A stretch of DNA of 52,259 bases, from assembly GCA_946478775.1 (NCBI GenBank), contig CAMLDR010000008.1, positions 1 to 52,259 of the forward strand, read 5' to 3'. Shown here one piece after another: positions 33,048 through 41,933 of the stretch (its first letter is position 1; each line of letters starts with the position of its first letter). Source of the DNA: an uncultured Flavobacteriales bacterium (GTDB lineage Bacteria > Bacteroidota > Bacteroidia > Flavobacteriales > Crocinitomicaceae). The notes under the pieces are model-generated. The model was not told where the DNA came from and made no database searches. It worked only from the letters and a program-made list of their open reading frames with translations. Made by a program: the position numbers and the translations under genes.

Positions 33048-34181
33048 TCAATTAGTAGAAATTACTACCTTTTGGGAAACACTAAACCCTTCACCGGATA
33101 TTTCCAGCAGATAACTTCCCGCTTTCAGGCGATAGACATCCAGGTTGTCGAGGTCTTCTCCTTTTTTCCTTTCTACCACGCGCCCTCTGATGTCCCGAAC
33201 CGTTATTTCTGTGATTACATATCCCGGGACCTCAATAGAAAGGTCTTCCGATGCGGGATTCGGCCAAATATTGACTTTCACAACTTGATTCTCTTCAAGA
33301 GATGCGGTTGACTCAAACTGACTGAAGAAGCGCCAAATCTCTTTGCAGGCATCAAAGTCCATACAGATATTTTCGGAAGATCCCGAAACCGGCCAGCCCG
33401 GCCAGGAATGTCCACCACCTGTTATTTTGAACAATTCAACGGTGTGCCCATTCGTTCCCCCGGAATAAAGATACCGGGTTGCTGTGGCATTATCGCTTGT
33501 AGTTATATCCGGGATGGAAGTCACTGCCGGGACAGGGTTACAGTTATTTTGATCGCCCCAAAACTGGCTGGTCTCATCAATTCCTTTCATGGTAGAAGTT
33601 CCTTCATAGGGGTTCGTGCTGTCGTCCGTTCCGTGAATGTGCAGGACAGGAATCGGATTTTGGGGATCACATTCGTCATACATATCTACCGACATGGAGC
33701 CGGTCACTGCGCCTATTGCCGCAAAACGATTGCTTTGACAAGCCAGGTAATAAGCCATAAAACTTCCGTTAGACATTCCGGTGCAGTAAATCCGCTGTGG
33801 ATTGATGCTGTAATCTGCTGAAATCGTATCGATCAGCGCTTCCAAAAAGCCCACATCGTCTACCGTGGAACCCAATACGCTGCCGTAATTCCAGAATTTC
33901 ACTCCAAACATGGTGGAACCATCCGGATGGACCATGATGAAATTGGCTGTATCAGCTATGGGCCTGAAATCCCTGTTCTGTGCAAAATCTGCTCCGCTGG
34001 AACTAAGGCCGTGCAAACCGATGACCATGGGAACAGGTGTGCCCGGAACGTAAGAAGCCGGAACGTAAAAGGAATAAGTTCTTGTGATCCCTCCGTGAAC
34101 AAAGGAACCGGTGACAGTTGTCTGAGCATTGACTGATCCAACTAAACAGATCAGCAGCAACGTAATATAGTAGGATTTCAT
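33048..34181 (-). CDS. Secreted alpha/beta-hydrolase, PHB-depolymerase/feruloyl-esterase (LpqC) type, with T9SS sorting domain
   Basis: The 377-residue protein has a signal peptide (MKSYYITLLLICLVGSVNA-Q). The hydrolase domain covers about 25-290: MVIGLHGLSSSG forms the oxyanion side, S137 in TGMSNGSF is the nucleophile, HIHGTDD supplies the Asp and GGGHSWPG the His. The C-terminus (about 300-377) is a T9SS sorting domain (NIWPNPASEDLSIEV). It probably hydrolyses esters such as polyhydroxybutyrate or feruloyl-polysaccharide outside the cell; the substrate cannot be chosen by eye. Confidence 0.88.
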   Translation of the reverse strand: MKSYYITLLLICLVGSVNAQTTVTGSFVHGGITRTYSFYVPASYVPGTPVPMVIGLHGLSSSGADFAQNRDFRPIADTANFIMVHPDGSTMFGVKFWNYGSVLGSTVDDVGFLEALIDTISADYSINPQRIYCTGMSNGSFMAYYLACQSNRFAAIGAVTGSMSVDMYDECDPQNPIPVLHIHGTDDSTNPYEGTSTMKGIDETSQFWGDQNNCNPVPAVTSIPDITTSDNATATRYLYSGGTNGHTVELFKITGGGHSWPGWPVSGSSENICMDFDACKEIWRFFSQFESTASLEENQVVKVNIWPNPASEDLSIEVPGYVITEITVRDIRGRVVERKKGEDLDNLDVYRLKAGSYLLEISGEGFSVSQKVVISTN

Positions 34182-34273
34182 AAAGGAAATATAAGAATTA
34201 ATTCTTTAAAAATCCGCACGCTTTTACCTTTATCCTTCTCAAAGCCCACTAATTCTTTTGCACTTGTGATTAC

Positions 34274-34318
34274 AAAAAATCCCGCTCGCTTGCCGAAACA
34301 AACAAAACGGGATTTTTT
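34274..34318 (-). terminator. Bidirectional-looking terminator after the GT2 gene
   Basis: A perfect 11-bp stem pairs 34274-34284 (AAAAAATCCCG) with 34308-34318 (CGGGATTTTTT), with a 23-base loop. It lies 41 bases downstream of the GT2 stop codon on the minus strand and ends in six T. Confidence 0.85.
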
Positions 34319-34358
34319 CCACCTAACCACTATACACTACTTATAGTCTTCCATGTTT

Positions 34359-35753
34359 TTATTTACTGCTTTCCGGCAGATCACGTGTCAGCCAGCCCCT
34401 TCTGCTCGCAGTTGCAATGGCGTACGGAGTAATCCAGAACAGGGTGAACGTGTAAAAAATGCTGTATGGATATGCCCAAAGAGATTCGAGCAGATTGTGT
34501 CTTTTCGTATAGAAGAATACCTGGATGCTTGAGAAGATAAACAGGCTTACAAAAGCAGAACTCAGGAATAAAACCGGATGTGTGCAGATGAGGAAGAACA
34601 TCAATACCATTGCCGGATAAGCGATAAACACTTTCAGCCATTGATCCAGTAACAGGATACGCGGACCAATCTTAGACTCTTCACGGAACTTCCCGAAAGC
34701 AAACTTGCTCATGGCGATGTTCTCACGGATATTGCTGCGCTCCCAGCGAATAAACATCTTGTATAACCCCTTATACTTCTCCGGAATATTGGTAAATACG
34801 TAGGCATTTCTCTGGAACAACACCCGGTATCCTTGTTTGAGGATCATGTTGGTCATTGCACGGTCTTCACCGATATCACTCACCTGTCCCATAAATGTTT
34901 GGTTCATCCAGTCAGGCAAACAAGCCATTACAACGTCTTTTCGGTATGCGGCGAGTGCGCCGGGCGTGCAAAGCACAGATCCCAGTTTGCTTTGAGCTGA
35001 ACGTATAAACTCAAAACTGAAGGTAAAGCTAACATTCAGCATCCGCGGGATCATGGCATTTTTGTTATTCAAAACACGCACATTTCCGGCCACTGCACCA
35101 CATTTTTCGTCCAAAACAAATGGACTAACCAAATTTCGTAAAGTATCTCTTTTCACGATTGAATCGCTGTCGACTGTCACAAATACATCTCCCGAAGCCA
35201 AATTGAACCCACGGTACAAAGCATGTCTTTTCCCTTTATTGTGAGGCTGCTGGTAAATTTCCAGGCGGTCTCCCAATAGTTCTTTGGCTTTTTTCATCCA
35301 TTCCCAGGTATCGTCTTTACTGCCATCGTCAATGGAAATCAACTGCAGTTTTTCTACCGGATAATCACTTTCTGCCAGGCTTTTTAAAGTTTCCCAAACC
35401 AATCCGCCTTCGTTATAAGCAGGAACAATAACGGTACAATGCGGCAACTGATCATCTTCCACCGATTTGATCGATCTGTAACGCAGGTACAGAATCAAAA
35501 TATAAACCAAAAAACAAATTTTGAAAATCAATAAAGCGGTTGCAACTACTATCAATGCAATTCCCCAGGAATTATTCATTCGTTCCATGTGGAGGGCTTG
35601 AAAGTGCGGCTGCATGATGTAAACCAGGAAAGCGGCTCCGACCATCAATAAAAGTGCTCCCAAAAGGATCACGACGTCCTGGATTTTTCCGGGTCTTTTT
35701 GGATGAAAGCTGTAAGTTGCTTTCTTTGGGTCAGTGTGTGTGTTTGCGTGCAT
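34359..35753 (-). CDS. Family 2 glycosyltransferase, hyaluronan-synthase/PgaC-like
   Basis: The 464-residue protein has two N-terminal membrane helices (about 27-50, 65-90), a GT-A domain and several C-terminal helices. Motifs: CTVIVPAYNEGG, ISIDDGSKDDT, DVFVTVDSDS (metal-binding DxD), GALAAYRKD, GEDRAMTN, and FIRWERSN, which corresponds to Q/RxxRW of processive beta-glycosyltransferases such as HAS, NodC and PgaC. It should polymerise and export a beta-linked polysaccharide across the inner membrane, possibly for exopolysaccharide. No modifying or export partner lies beside it. Confidence 0.87.
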   Translation of the reverse strand: MHANTHTDPKKATYSFHPKRPGKIQDVVILLGALLLMVGAAFLVYIMQPHFQALHMERMNNSWGIALIVVATALLIFKICFLVYILILYLRYRSIKSVEDDQLPHCTVIVPAYNEGGLVWETLKSLAESDYPVEKLQLISIDDGSKDDTWEWMKKAKELLGDRLEIYQQPHNKGKRHALYRGFNLASGDVFVTVDSDSIVKRDTLRNLVSPFVLDEKCGAVAGNVRVLNNKNAMIPRMLNVSFTFSFEFIRSAQSKLGSVLCTPGALAAYRKDVVMACLPDWMNQTFMGQVSDIGEDRAMTNMILKQGYRVLFQRNAYVFTNIPEKYKGLYKMFIRWERSNIRENIAMSKFAFGKFREESKIGPRILLLDQWLKVFIAYPAMVLMFFLICTHPVLFLSSAFVSLFIFSSIQVFFYTKRHNLLESLWAYPYSIFYTFTLFWITPYAIATASRRGWLTRDLPESSK

Positions 35754-35902
35754 ATTGTTAAGCTTTTAATTTCCGAATCAATCCATTCAACAGACGTACC
35801 GAAATAAAAAACCCTTGAAAAACAAGGACTTAAGGCATACCGCAATTTCAAAGAATGGGGAAAAAAGCAACAAAACGTGGAATTTCTCCCCAATTTCACT
35901 AA

Positions 35903-36409
35903 TTAGTCATCATTCTTTCCGTCCTCGTAAACAGGGCCATAAAGTCCCGGAACTTTTTGACCGGTAGCCCGCAGGTAAATGATCATTTCTCCGCGGTGAT
36001 GGTAAATGTGATTGAATAAAAAGCCTCTCACAACGGATCCTCGTGGAAAAGGTCCCATAACGATTTGTCCACCGGATTTCATCGTCCATTGGTCCTGCAG
36101 GTCTTCTTCTGAAATGGATTTCAGTGCAGCCCTCGCTTTTTCAAGGTTCTTCTCAAAAAGTTCACGAGTGGCATGAATATCATCCGTCGCTCCCCGTTCC
36201 ATTTCGTCGGCATCCATATCGTATTAATCCTGGGTTAGTGTTCCCGCATACCAGTAATAAATGGTGGCAATGTGCTGGGCTAGTTCTCCCATCGACCAGG
36301 AGGTTGGTGAGGGCTTGAACCCAATGTGACTAGCCGGAACAGCCTGAAGCAATTTACGGGTACTTTCCGCTTCCTGCTCAAATTCTTCTATTAAAGCTTC
36401 TAACATCAT
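35903..36409 (-). pseudogene. DinB-family gene split by an in-frame TAA
   Basis: Two frame-matched pieces read as one DinB domain: 36409-36227 encodes MMLEALIEEFEQEAESTRKL... to YAGTLTQD, the stop TAA is at 36224-36226, and translation in the same frame resumes YDMDADEMERG... to DGKNDD, ending at 35903. The metal ligands of DinB fall in both halves (His in LAQHIA; HIYHHRGE), so neither half is functional alone. An internal ATG at 36215-36217 could express the second half only. It could be a true nonsense mutation, a recoded stop, or an assembly error. Joined length, about 168 residues, is normal for the family. Confidence 0.85.
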
Positions 36410-36595
36410 CTTTCATTGTTTTAGAGAAAGAAGTTACCGCTCTTTATTTTTGAAACAAAAGACTGGCTGTTAATAAACCTAGTTTCTGTAAAAGATGTAA
36501 GCCGGTACTTTTTGAATGCAACAAATGCGTAAAGTTTCATTGGAAGACATTCATTAGATCAGAAAAACACAAAAAGCAGCTTTTTAGAATCAATT

Positions 36596-36634
36596 ACAAC
36601 TAAAAGTAGTGTAATAACAACCAAAAGTAGTTGT
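36596..36634. promoter_or_regulatory. Tandem operator-like repeats upstream of the XRE-pentapeptide gene
   Basis: ACAACTAAAAGTAGTGT (36596-36612) and ACAACCAAAAGTAGTTGT (36617-36634) share a core with a 21-base period, two helical turns. The second has perfect ACAAC/GTTGT arms. They lie 31 bases upstream of the -7 box and are likely sites for the encoded XRE regulator. Nothing else is evident in the 292 bases before this gene. Confidence 0.6.
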
Positions 36635-36664
36635 ATTTTTAGCAATCAAGGGAAGTCGGCCTCA

Positions 36665-36672
36665 TACCTTTG
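36665..36672 (+). promoter_or_regulatory. -7 box of the XRE-pentapeptide gene
   Basis: TACCTTTG is an exact match to TAnnTTTG and lies 29 bases before the ATG. I see no clear TTG at the -33 position, which would fit a promoter that needs an activator bound upstream. Confidence 0.45.
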
Positions 36673-36701
36673 TCCAATCAAAATCAATAAAAAAGATTGC
36701 T

Positions 36702-37604
36702 ATGTTAAGTACAAAAATGATTGGTGAGCGCATCACTGAAGCAAGAAAAAAAACGTCTGTTTCTCAGGCAGGACTTGCAGACCTTTTATTTATCAGTCCG
36801 CAGGCTGTTGGAAAATGGGAACGCGGAGAATCCATGCCGGATATTCTCACCTTGAACCGGTTGGCAGAAATCCTGGGGGTCGACTTAAACTATTTCTCGG
36901 AGAATTTTCAATCTGCAATGAAGGAAGAGAAAACAGAAAAAGAAACCGAAAAAGAAACCGAATCAAAATCAGGCAAACCGTCCAATGAAAAAAAAACAAA
37001 CTGGAATATGTCGCAGGGAAATTGGGTGGATGCCGATTTCTCGGGACTGAAGAACCTGAATGAAAAGTTCAGTTCCTCGCATCTGAAAAATTGTAAATTC
37101 ATTGATTCGGACCTTTCCGGACTGCAGTTAAGCGACAATCATGTACTGGGATGCGACTTTTCAGAGTCTGATATCAGCAGCAGCTGGATCAAAGGTTCTC
37201 ACATGACAAAAAACAGGTTCACCTCTTGTGTGTTGAAAGGAACTGAATTCTCGGGAAGTTATATTTCCGGTTGTGATTTCTCGAAGGCAGATTTTTCGGA
37301 AGCCATTCTTAAATCAGGAGGTTTTGAAAAAAACACGCTGGAACAGGCTCACTGGGAGCGGGTTTCTTTCGAGGGAATGTATCTGGCAGACCTGATTTTT
37401 GAAGGACTAATTTCCGATTGTTCCTTTGAAAATTGTGCCTTCAAGCGGATAACTTTCGAAAATGCATTACTCACAAACACATTTTTCAAGAACAAGAGTC
37501 TGAAACAAATCCAATTTATTAACTGCAAGGCAGACAGGATGACCTATGAGTTCCTGAAGAATGGCAAAGCAAATTTGAGCGGGATCGAATTGGTTCCTGT
37601 TTGA
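36702..37604 (+). CDS. XRE-family regulator fused to a pentapeptide-repeat domain
   Basis: The 300-residue protein starts with an XRE helix-turn-helix (6-62: GERITEARKKTSVSQAGLADLLFISPQAVGKWERGES), then a charged linker (about 75-98) encoded by a 12-base tandem repeat (GAAAAAGAAACC, twice), then a right-handed beta-helix of degenerate pentapeptide repeats (about 105-285: CDFSESDIS, TEFSGSYISGCDFSKADFSEAIL, CSFENCAFKRITFENALL). Pentapeptide helices can mimic DNA or mediate protein contacts. Coupling one to a DNA-binding domain suggests a regulator whose output is modulated by the helix. Both tandem sites upstream point to autoregulation. Confidence 0.85.
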   Translation: MLSTKMIGERITEARKKTSVSQAGLADLLFISPQAVGKWERGESMPDILTLNRLAEILGVDLNYFSENFQSAMKEEKTEKETEKETESKSGKPSNEKKTNWNMSQGNWVDADFSGLKNLNEKFSSSHLKNCKFIDSDLSGLQLSDNHVLGCDFSESDISSSWIKGSHMTKNRFTSCVLKGTEFSGSYISGCDFSKADFSEAILKSGGFEKNTLEQAHWERVSFEGMYLADLIFEGLISDCSFENCAFKRITFENALLTNTFFKNKSLKQIQFINCKADRMTYEFLKNGKANLSGIELVPV

Positions 37605-37662
37605 AGAGATCCGTGTTTTTGGCTGGGAAGTATTATTCGCTTTCCGGGATTTTGAAAAGGCT

Positions 37663-37700
37663 CAAAGGGTTCAAACCTTAAACGATATTTGAACCCTTTG
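37663..37700. repeat. 13-bp perfect inverted repeat
   Basis: CAAAGGGTTCAAA (37663-37675) pairs perfectly with TTTGAACCCTTTG (37688-37700) around a 12-base loop. It may end the XRE transcript, but the 3' side is not T-rich at once. Its words resemble the GTTCAAATGGTTCA repeat at 28.6 kb. Confidence 0.7.
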
Positions 37701-37760
37701 AACTATTTATCTTTTGAACTCTTTTTTTGATTTCATATTTTTGGAGAAATCCTTGATACT

Positions 37761-38123
37761 ATGAGTACAACTCCGGAACACGATCAAAAAATTGCCAGAC
37801 TGACTTTCGCTTCTGTTTATCCTCACTACGTGACCAAAGTAGAAACTAAAGGACGTACAAAAGCAGAATTACTGCAGGTCATTGAGTGGCTGACTGGATT
37901 TGATGAAAAAAAACTGGAGCAGCTTATGGATGAGAAGGTAACCTTTGAAGAGTTCTTCAAGCGGGCAACCCTAAACCCGAATGCGGAGCTGATTACCGGA
38001 ACGATTTGCGGGTACCGCATTGAGGAAATTCAAACCCCGCTTACCAAACAAACGCGTTACCTGGACAAATTGGTCGATGAACTGGCAAAAGGGAAGAAAA
38101 TGGAGAAAATTTTGAGGAAGTGA
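37761..38123 (+). CDS. DUF2200 family protein
   Basis: The 120-residue protein matches DUF2200 from end to end: DQKIARLTFASVYPHYVTKVETKGRTKAEL, VIEWLTGFDE, VTFEEFF, and LITGTICGYRIEEIQTPLTKQTRYLDKLVDELAKGK. Function is unknown. It is soluble and presumably cytoplasmic, and probably monocistronic. Confidence 0.9.
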   Translation: MSTTPEHDQKIARLTFASVYPHYVTKVETKGRTKAELLQVIEWLTGFDEKKLEQLMDEKVTFEEFFKRATLNPNAELITGTICGYRIEEIQTPLTKQTRYLDKLVDELAKGKKMEKILRK

Positions 38124-38223
38124 GTCTGAAGATAGCAACACATTTAGTCCATTATTAGTTTAACACCCAACGTTTTTTACCGGCGCACCGTTTGTTTCAT
38201 AGAACCTTTTTGATCATCGGAAT

Positions 38224-39708
38224 ATGAAAACCTATTTTACTATCTGCATCCTCTTTATCAGCACTGTTTCTTTTACACAATCCGGTCGGTATGGGATAGA
38301 TCTTCATACAGGCGGTTCTGAACTAACGAAAACAATTGTCAAAGATTACGGAACCCATCAGTTGACCTGTGGAACTGAGAAAATCAATGGAACGATTCAT
38401 TTTTGGTTTTCTAAAATGGCTGGTGAAGTGGTTTTATGGGCTAAATCAATTCCTGCTCATCCTGACTGGGCCAATATGGATATTTATCCGACAGATATTG
38501 TAGAATGCGACAGTAGCGGAAATGTTATTTTCATCGGAAGAGGTAATTTGGATTGGGACACGGACTATACGGTAAAAGTCATCAAGGTTAGTCCTACCGG
38601 AAATTTGATCTGGAGCAAAGAAATTTTTGCAGAATTGAACACTTATTCTCAAACTGTTTATGAGAACAACCCGATGATTGTTGAAAATGACGGTGTAATT
38701 ATCTCCATGTCGGGAACTAATTTTCTTCAGGTTACCAAAATAAACGGGAATGGAGAAATTACCTATTCCAAACAATTGAAGGTCAGCAATAATTCAACAG
38801 GATACAACAACCCCGGACACCTCTTCATTCCGAATAGTTCAGGTGGTTATTTTGCCGGTTTCGAATGCGAGGATTTTCCGACTATAATAAGCCTGGATGC
38901 ATCTATGAACGTGCTATGGACACATAAAATATCAAGTGGTGAAAGCGCACAGCTCCGATCCTTGTTTCAATCACCCTCGGGTGAATTGTTCATTGGAGGA
39001 AAAGGTGAAACAGGCCCATTTATTGCATCTTTGAGTGAAAATGGCGACCTGCAGGATTACCGCACATTTACGAATTCAGGACTGTTGTCAATAGATCAGT
39101 TATTCTCATACAACGACAGCATCCTCCTTGCCAATGGCAGAACAGGTTATACCTTAATCAACACAAATAGCTGGGAATCCAGCGAAATGTTATTCACCAG
39201 TCCATTCTGTTCATTTCACAAATCTATTACCGGGTGGAGTTTCGGAAGTGCCTGGAACAAGGATTACTACCTGGATTTTAACCCGGCCTCTCCTCAATGC
39301 TTTGCATACGAAGCTCAGACGCAAAACACGCTTAACAGCATTTCCCCTGCAAGTGATACAACAATTACCGTAAGTATTGCCGATATAGGAGAAGTCGTGG
39401 ATATGAGCGAAGCCTTAACTGCTGTTCCCGCAACTGTCGTAAACAATTGCTACCTTTCCCTACAGGAAGAAACCGGGGTTGATTTTACACTTTATCCCAA
39501 TCCCTCACATTCTAATTCACTCTTATCCATAACATCCGCATCGGAAAACATCCATCGCATCGTGCTGACAACTATTCAGGGAAAACCGGCAGCCGAATTC
39601 CCTTTTGGCTCTCAAATCCTCATTCCTGAGTTAAGTGCAGGTGTTTATTTCATTTCAGTAATCGACCTGGATGGAAACCCGCATACACAAAGATTAATTA
39701 TTGAATAA
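38224..39708 (+). CDS. Secreted protein with beta-propeller-like repeats and T9SS sorting domain
   Basis: The 494-residue protein has a signal peptide (MKTYFTICILFISTVSFT-Q) and a mature region of short strand-rich repeats, such as VIKVSPTGNLIWSKEIF and VTKINGNGEITYSKQL, of the type seen in PQQ-like and SBBP-like propellers (K-x-G-x-x-x-W). Its C-terminus (from LYPNPSHSNSLLSI) is a T9SS sorting domain ending QRLIIE. It is exported through T9SS; the ligand or function is not known. Confidence 0.82.
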   Translation: MKTYFTICILFISTVSFTQSGRYGIDLHTGGSELTKTIVKDYGTHQLTCGTEKINGTIHFWFSKMAGEVVLWAKSIPAHPDWANMDIYPTDIVECDSSGNVIFIGRGNLDWDTDYTVKVIKVSPTGNLIWSKEIFAELNTYSQTVYENNPMIVENDGVIISMSGTNFLQVTKINGNGEITYSKQLKVSNNSTGYNNPGHLFIPNSSGGYFAGFECEDFPTIISLDASMNVLWTHKISSGESAQLRSLFQSPSGELFIGGKGETGPFIASLSENGDLQDYRTFTNSGLLSIDQLFSYNDSILLANGRTGYTLINTNSWESSEMLFTSPFCSFHKSITGWSFGSAWNKDYYLDFNPASPQCFAYEAQTQNTLNSISPASDTTITVSIADIGEVVDMSEALTAVPATVVNNCYLSLQEETGVDFTLYPNPSHSNSLLSITSASENIHRIVLTTIQGKPAAEFPFGSQILIPELSAGVYFISVIDLDGNPHTQRLIIE

Positions 39709-39725
39709 TTGAGTAGTTTTGGGTT

Positions 39726-40010
39726 ATGATCATTCAATTAATCCTTCTAATTGCTTATTTATACCTCACTGTCTTTACCAGCTGGAAGATCAGCAGGAGC
39801 ATGACACTTTCGAAGTCTCAAAAAACGATCAACATTATATTGAATGTTTTGGCACCTGTGCTTTGGTTCTACCTCATCTCACCTATTATTTTTCCAAAGG
39901 ATAAAATCATCACACGAGACGAACGGGAGAAAATGATAGCGGAAGAAAGTGGCAGTAAAATGGAAAACGGAGTGGGATCTTCCACTCACACAGGACTTCC
40001 CAGGAACTAA
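39726..40010 (+). CDS. Small membrane protein of unknown function
   Basis: The 94-residue protein has two membrane helices (IIQLILLIAYLYLTVFTSW and IINIILNVLAPVLWFYLISPIIF) separated by a short basic loop, followed by a hydrophilic C-terminal tail rich in Glu and Lys. An overlapping frame from 39719 lacks this pattern and is rejected. It begins 17 bases after the T9SS gene on the same strand, so it may be co-transcribed. Confidence 0.65.
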   Translation: MIIQLILLIAYLYLTVFTSWKISRSMTLSKSQKTINIILNVLAPVLWFYLISPIIFPKDKIITRDEREKMIAEESGSKMENGVGSSTHTGLPRN

Positions 40011-40114
40011 ACCCGGTGTTCCGTTCCGATAATCAATCGTTTTTTCTTCTTCTGCTGCAGGCATTCACAATTCGAATAAAATGACTATCCTTGTTCCCTA
40101 AAACACGTATTCAC

Positions 40115-40840
40115 ATGAATAAACCAGCTATCACTGCACTGATTACTATCCAGGAAATCCACAATACCGTCAATTCGAGCCTTCCCGACGCACATGTAAA
40201 AGATTTTGGAGGCATCCCTTTGTTTCAATTGATGATCGATAAATTATTGGCTGTAAAAACCATTAACAAAATTGTTGTCACCACCGATTCGGAAAAAGTG
40301 AAAAAGTCCTACGGAGGTAATGGCAAAATCTCCATTATTCCGCTGCCCGGTTCAGAAACACTTTCCGACCAATATTCGACAGAACGAATCCTGGAAGAAA
40401 TGCCAACTTCCGACAGGTTTACCGCCCATGCGCTGGCCAAAACAGACGGCGAGCACTTTATGCAAACGCAATGCATCAATCCGCTGCTTTCCGTTGCAAC
40501 AATCCAAGATGCTATTGAACGCTATTACGATTACGTTCTGAATGACGAATACAAGCAATTTGATTCGGTGATGAGCCTTTCCCGCGTAGAAAAGCGCCTA
40601 TATGACAACAGCAATTACCCGGAAGCCATCACACTTCGGAACGAACCGCATTTTGTGATCTTTGAAGACACGGTATTCAACATCTTTAACCGAACGGCTT
40701 TCTTACGGAACAAAAACCGGAAACAGGGAAAAAATCCCATGTTCTTCGAAGTACCGGAAATTGAAAACATAGCAGTGGATTCTCCTGCGAGTTTTAAACT
40801 TGCAAAACTGGCTTTTGACAATAAAAACCTCTTTATTTAG
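40115..40840 (+). CDS. CMP-sugar synthetase (NeuA)-like nucleotidyltransferase
   Basis: The 241-residue protein aligns with acylneuraminate/KDO cytidylyltransferases: FGGIPLFQLMIDKLLAVKTINKIVVTTDSEKVKK, TQCINPLLSVATIQDAI, FDSVMSLSRV. The N-terminal nucleotide-binding signature of active enzymes (IPARGGSK with a KN after it) is missing; the segment reads ITIQEIHNTVNSS, so catalysis is in doubt. I start at ATG 40115, where MNKPAITALITI begins; the frame extends to a TTG at 40091. It converges with the desaturase gene, which ends 6 bases away. Confidence 0.7.
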   Translation: MNKPAITALITIQEIHNTVNSSLPDAHVKDFGGIPLFQLMIDKLLAVKTINKIVVTTDSEKVKKSYGGNGKISIIPLPGSETLSDQYSTERILEEMPTSDRFTAHALAKTDGEHFMQTQCINPLLSVATIQDAIERYYDYVLNDEYKQFDSVMSLSRVEKRLYDNSNYPEAITLRNEPHFVIFEDTVFNIFNRTAFLRNKNRKQGKNPMFFEVPEIENIAVDSPASFKLAKLAFDNKNLFI

Positions 40841-40846
40841 GGATTG

Positions 40847-41926
40847 CTATTGTTTCTCTCCCAGTTCTTTTAAATGCCGATAGTGTGCTTTGACAGCATC
40901 GAAAAACGTTTCTTCGTAATGGTAAGGAATACCGAATTCTCCGGCTGTCTGCTTTACAATCATTGAAATTGCCGGATAGTGCGTGTGGCAAATTCCGGGA
41001 AACAGGTGATGCTCGACCTGGTAATTCAATCCTCCGATCAGGTAGGAAATGACTTTATTGCCGTGTGCGAAATCGCAGGTGGTTTCCAATTGATAAATAT
41101 GCCAGTTCTTATCCGGGAGACTTGCTGTATCCTTTTCGGTATCACAGTGAGAAACCACGTGGGCCAATTGGAAAACGATGGTCATCAGAACACCGGCCAC
41201 CACCAGCATGGTAAGGAACATGGCCACCACCAAAAGTGGATTAAACGGCAGCATTTTTAACGGTAAATAAAGAAATACGAAGTAAAAAAGTCCTTTCTTC
41301 AAAAGAATCATTGCGGCAATGAAGGCCGTTTCCTTCCGGGTTTTAAAAAAGCCCATCCGGTGATACTTTACAACCTTGATAAAGTCTTTGACGGTCATCC
41401 ATTCAATAATGAGCAGACCATATATAAACGTGGCGTAAATATGCTGATAGGCATGGTACCGCCTTCTTTTTTGGTGCTCGGTAAAACGAAAAACAAATCG
41501 CGGGTGAATATCCTGGTCTATTCCTTCCACATTGGGATAGGTATGATGAAGTAGATTGTGCTCAATTCTCCAGATCTTTGGCTCCACACCAATTGCCAGA
41601 ATGGGAATTTGTAAGAGGTAATTGATCACCCGGTTCCTGCTGTATGCTTCATGAACGGTATCGTGCATGATTCCCATTCCAATGAATGAAAGCAGCATTC
41701 CCAAAAGCGCCCAGAGAGTAAACAAAACGGGAAGATTGGAAAAACCGCCTAAGAGAATCAACAGGTAAACAGCGGCATACAAACCAAAAAGAACGATTGA
41801 TTTTAACACCATCGCCCGGCTTCCGTGAGGACTTCGCCCCTGTTCCTTAAAATAGGAACGCACGCGTTGGTTCAGAATCGCAGAGAATTCAGCCTGTACT
41901 GTTGAAGAATACCTTACTCCTTCCAT
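40847..41926 (-). CDS. Membrane fatty-acid desaturase (front-end/acyl-lipid type)
   Basis: This 359-residue protein has about six membrane helices and the three His boxes of di-iron desaturases: HDTVH (88-92), HNLLHH (123-128) and QVEHH (303-307). Gln in the third box marks the linoleoyl-CoA/front-end delta-5/delta-6 group, but no cytochrome b5 domain is fused. It inserts a cis double bond, or possibly carries out a related oxidation, in a lipid or carrier-bound acyl chain. It is the last gene of the PPTase-FAAL-P450-desaturase operon, 7 bases after the P450 gene. Confidence 0.9.
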   Translation of the reverse strand: MEGVRYSSTVQAEFSAILNQRVRSYFKEQGRSPHGSRAMVLKSIVLFGLYAAVYLLILLGGFSNLPVLFTLWALLGMLLSFIGMGIMHDTVHEAYSRNRVINYLLQIPILAIGVEPKIWRIEHNLLHHTYPNVEGIDQDIHPRFVFRFTEHQKRRRYHAYQHIYATFIYGLLIIEWMTVKDFIKVVKYHRMGFFKTRKETAFIAAMILLKKGLFYFVFLYLPLKMLPFNPLLVVAMFLTMLVVAGVLMTIVFQLAHVVSHCDTEKDTASLPDKNWHIYQLETTCDFAHGNKVISYLIGGLNYQVEHHLFPGICHTHYPAISMIVKQTAGEFGIPYHYEETFFDAVKAHYRHLKELGEKQ

Positions 41927-41933
41927 CGCTCTT

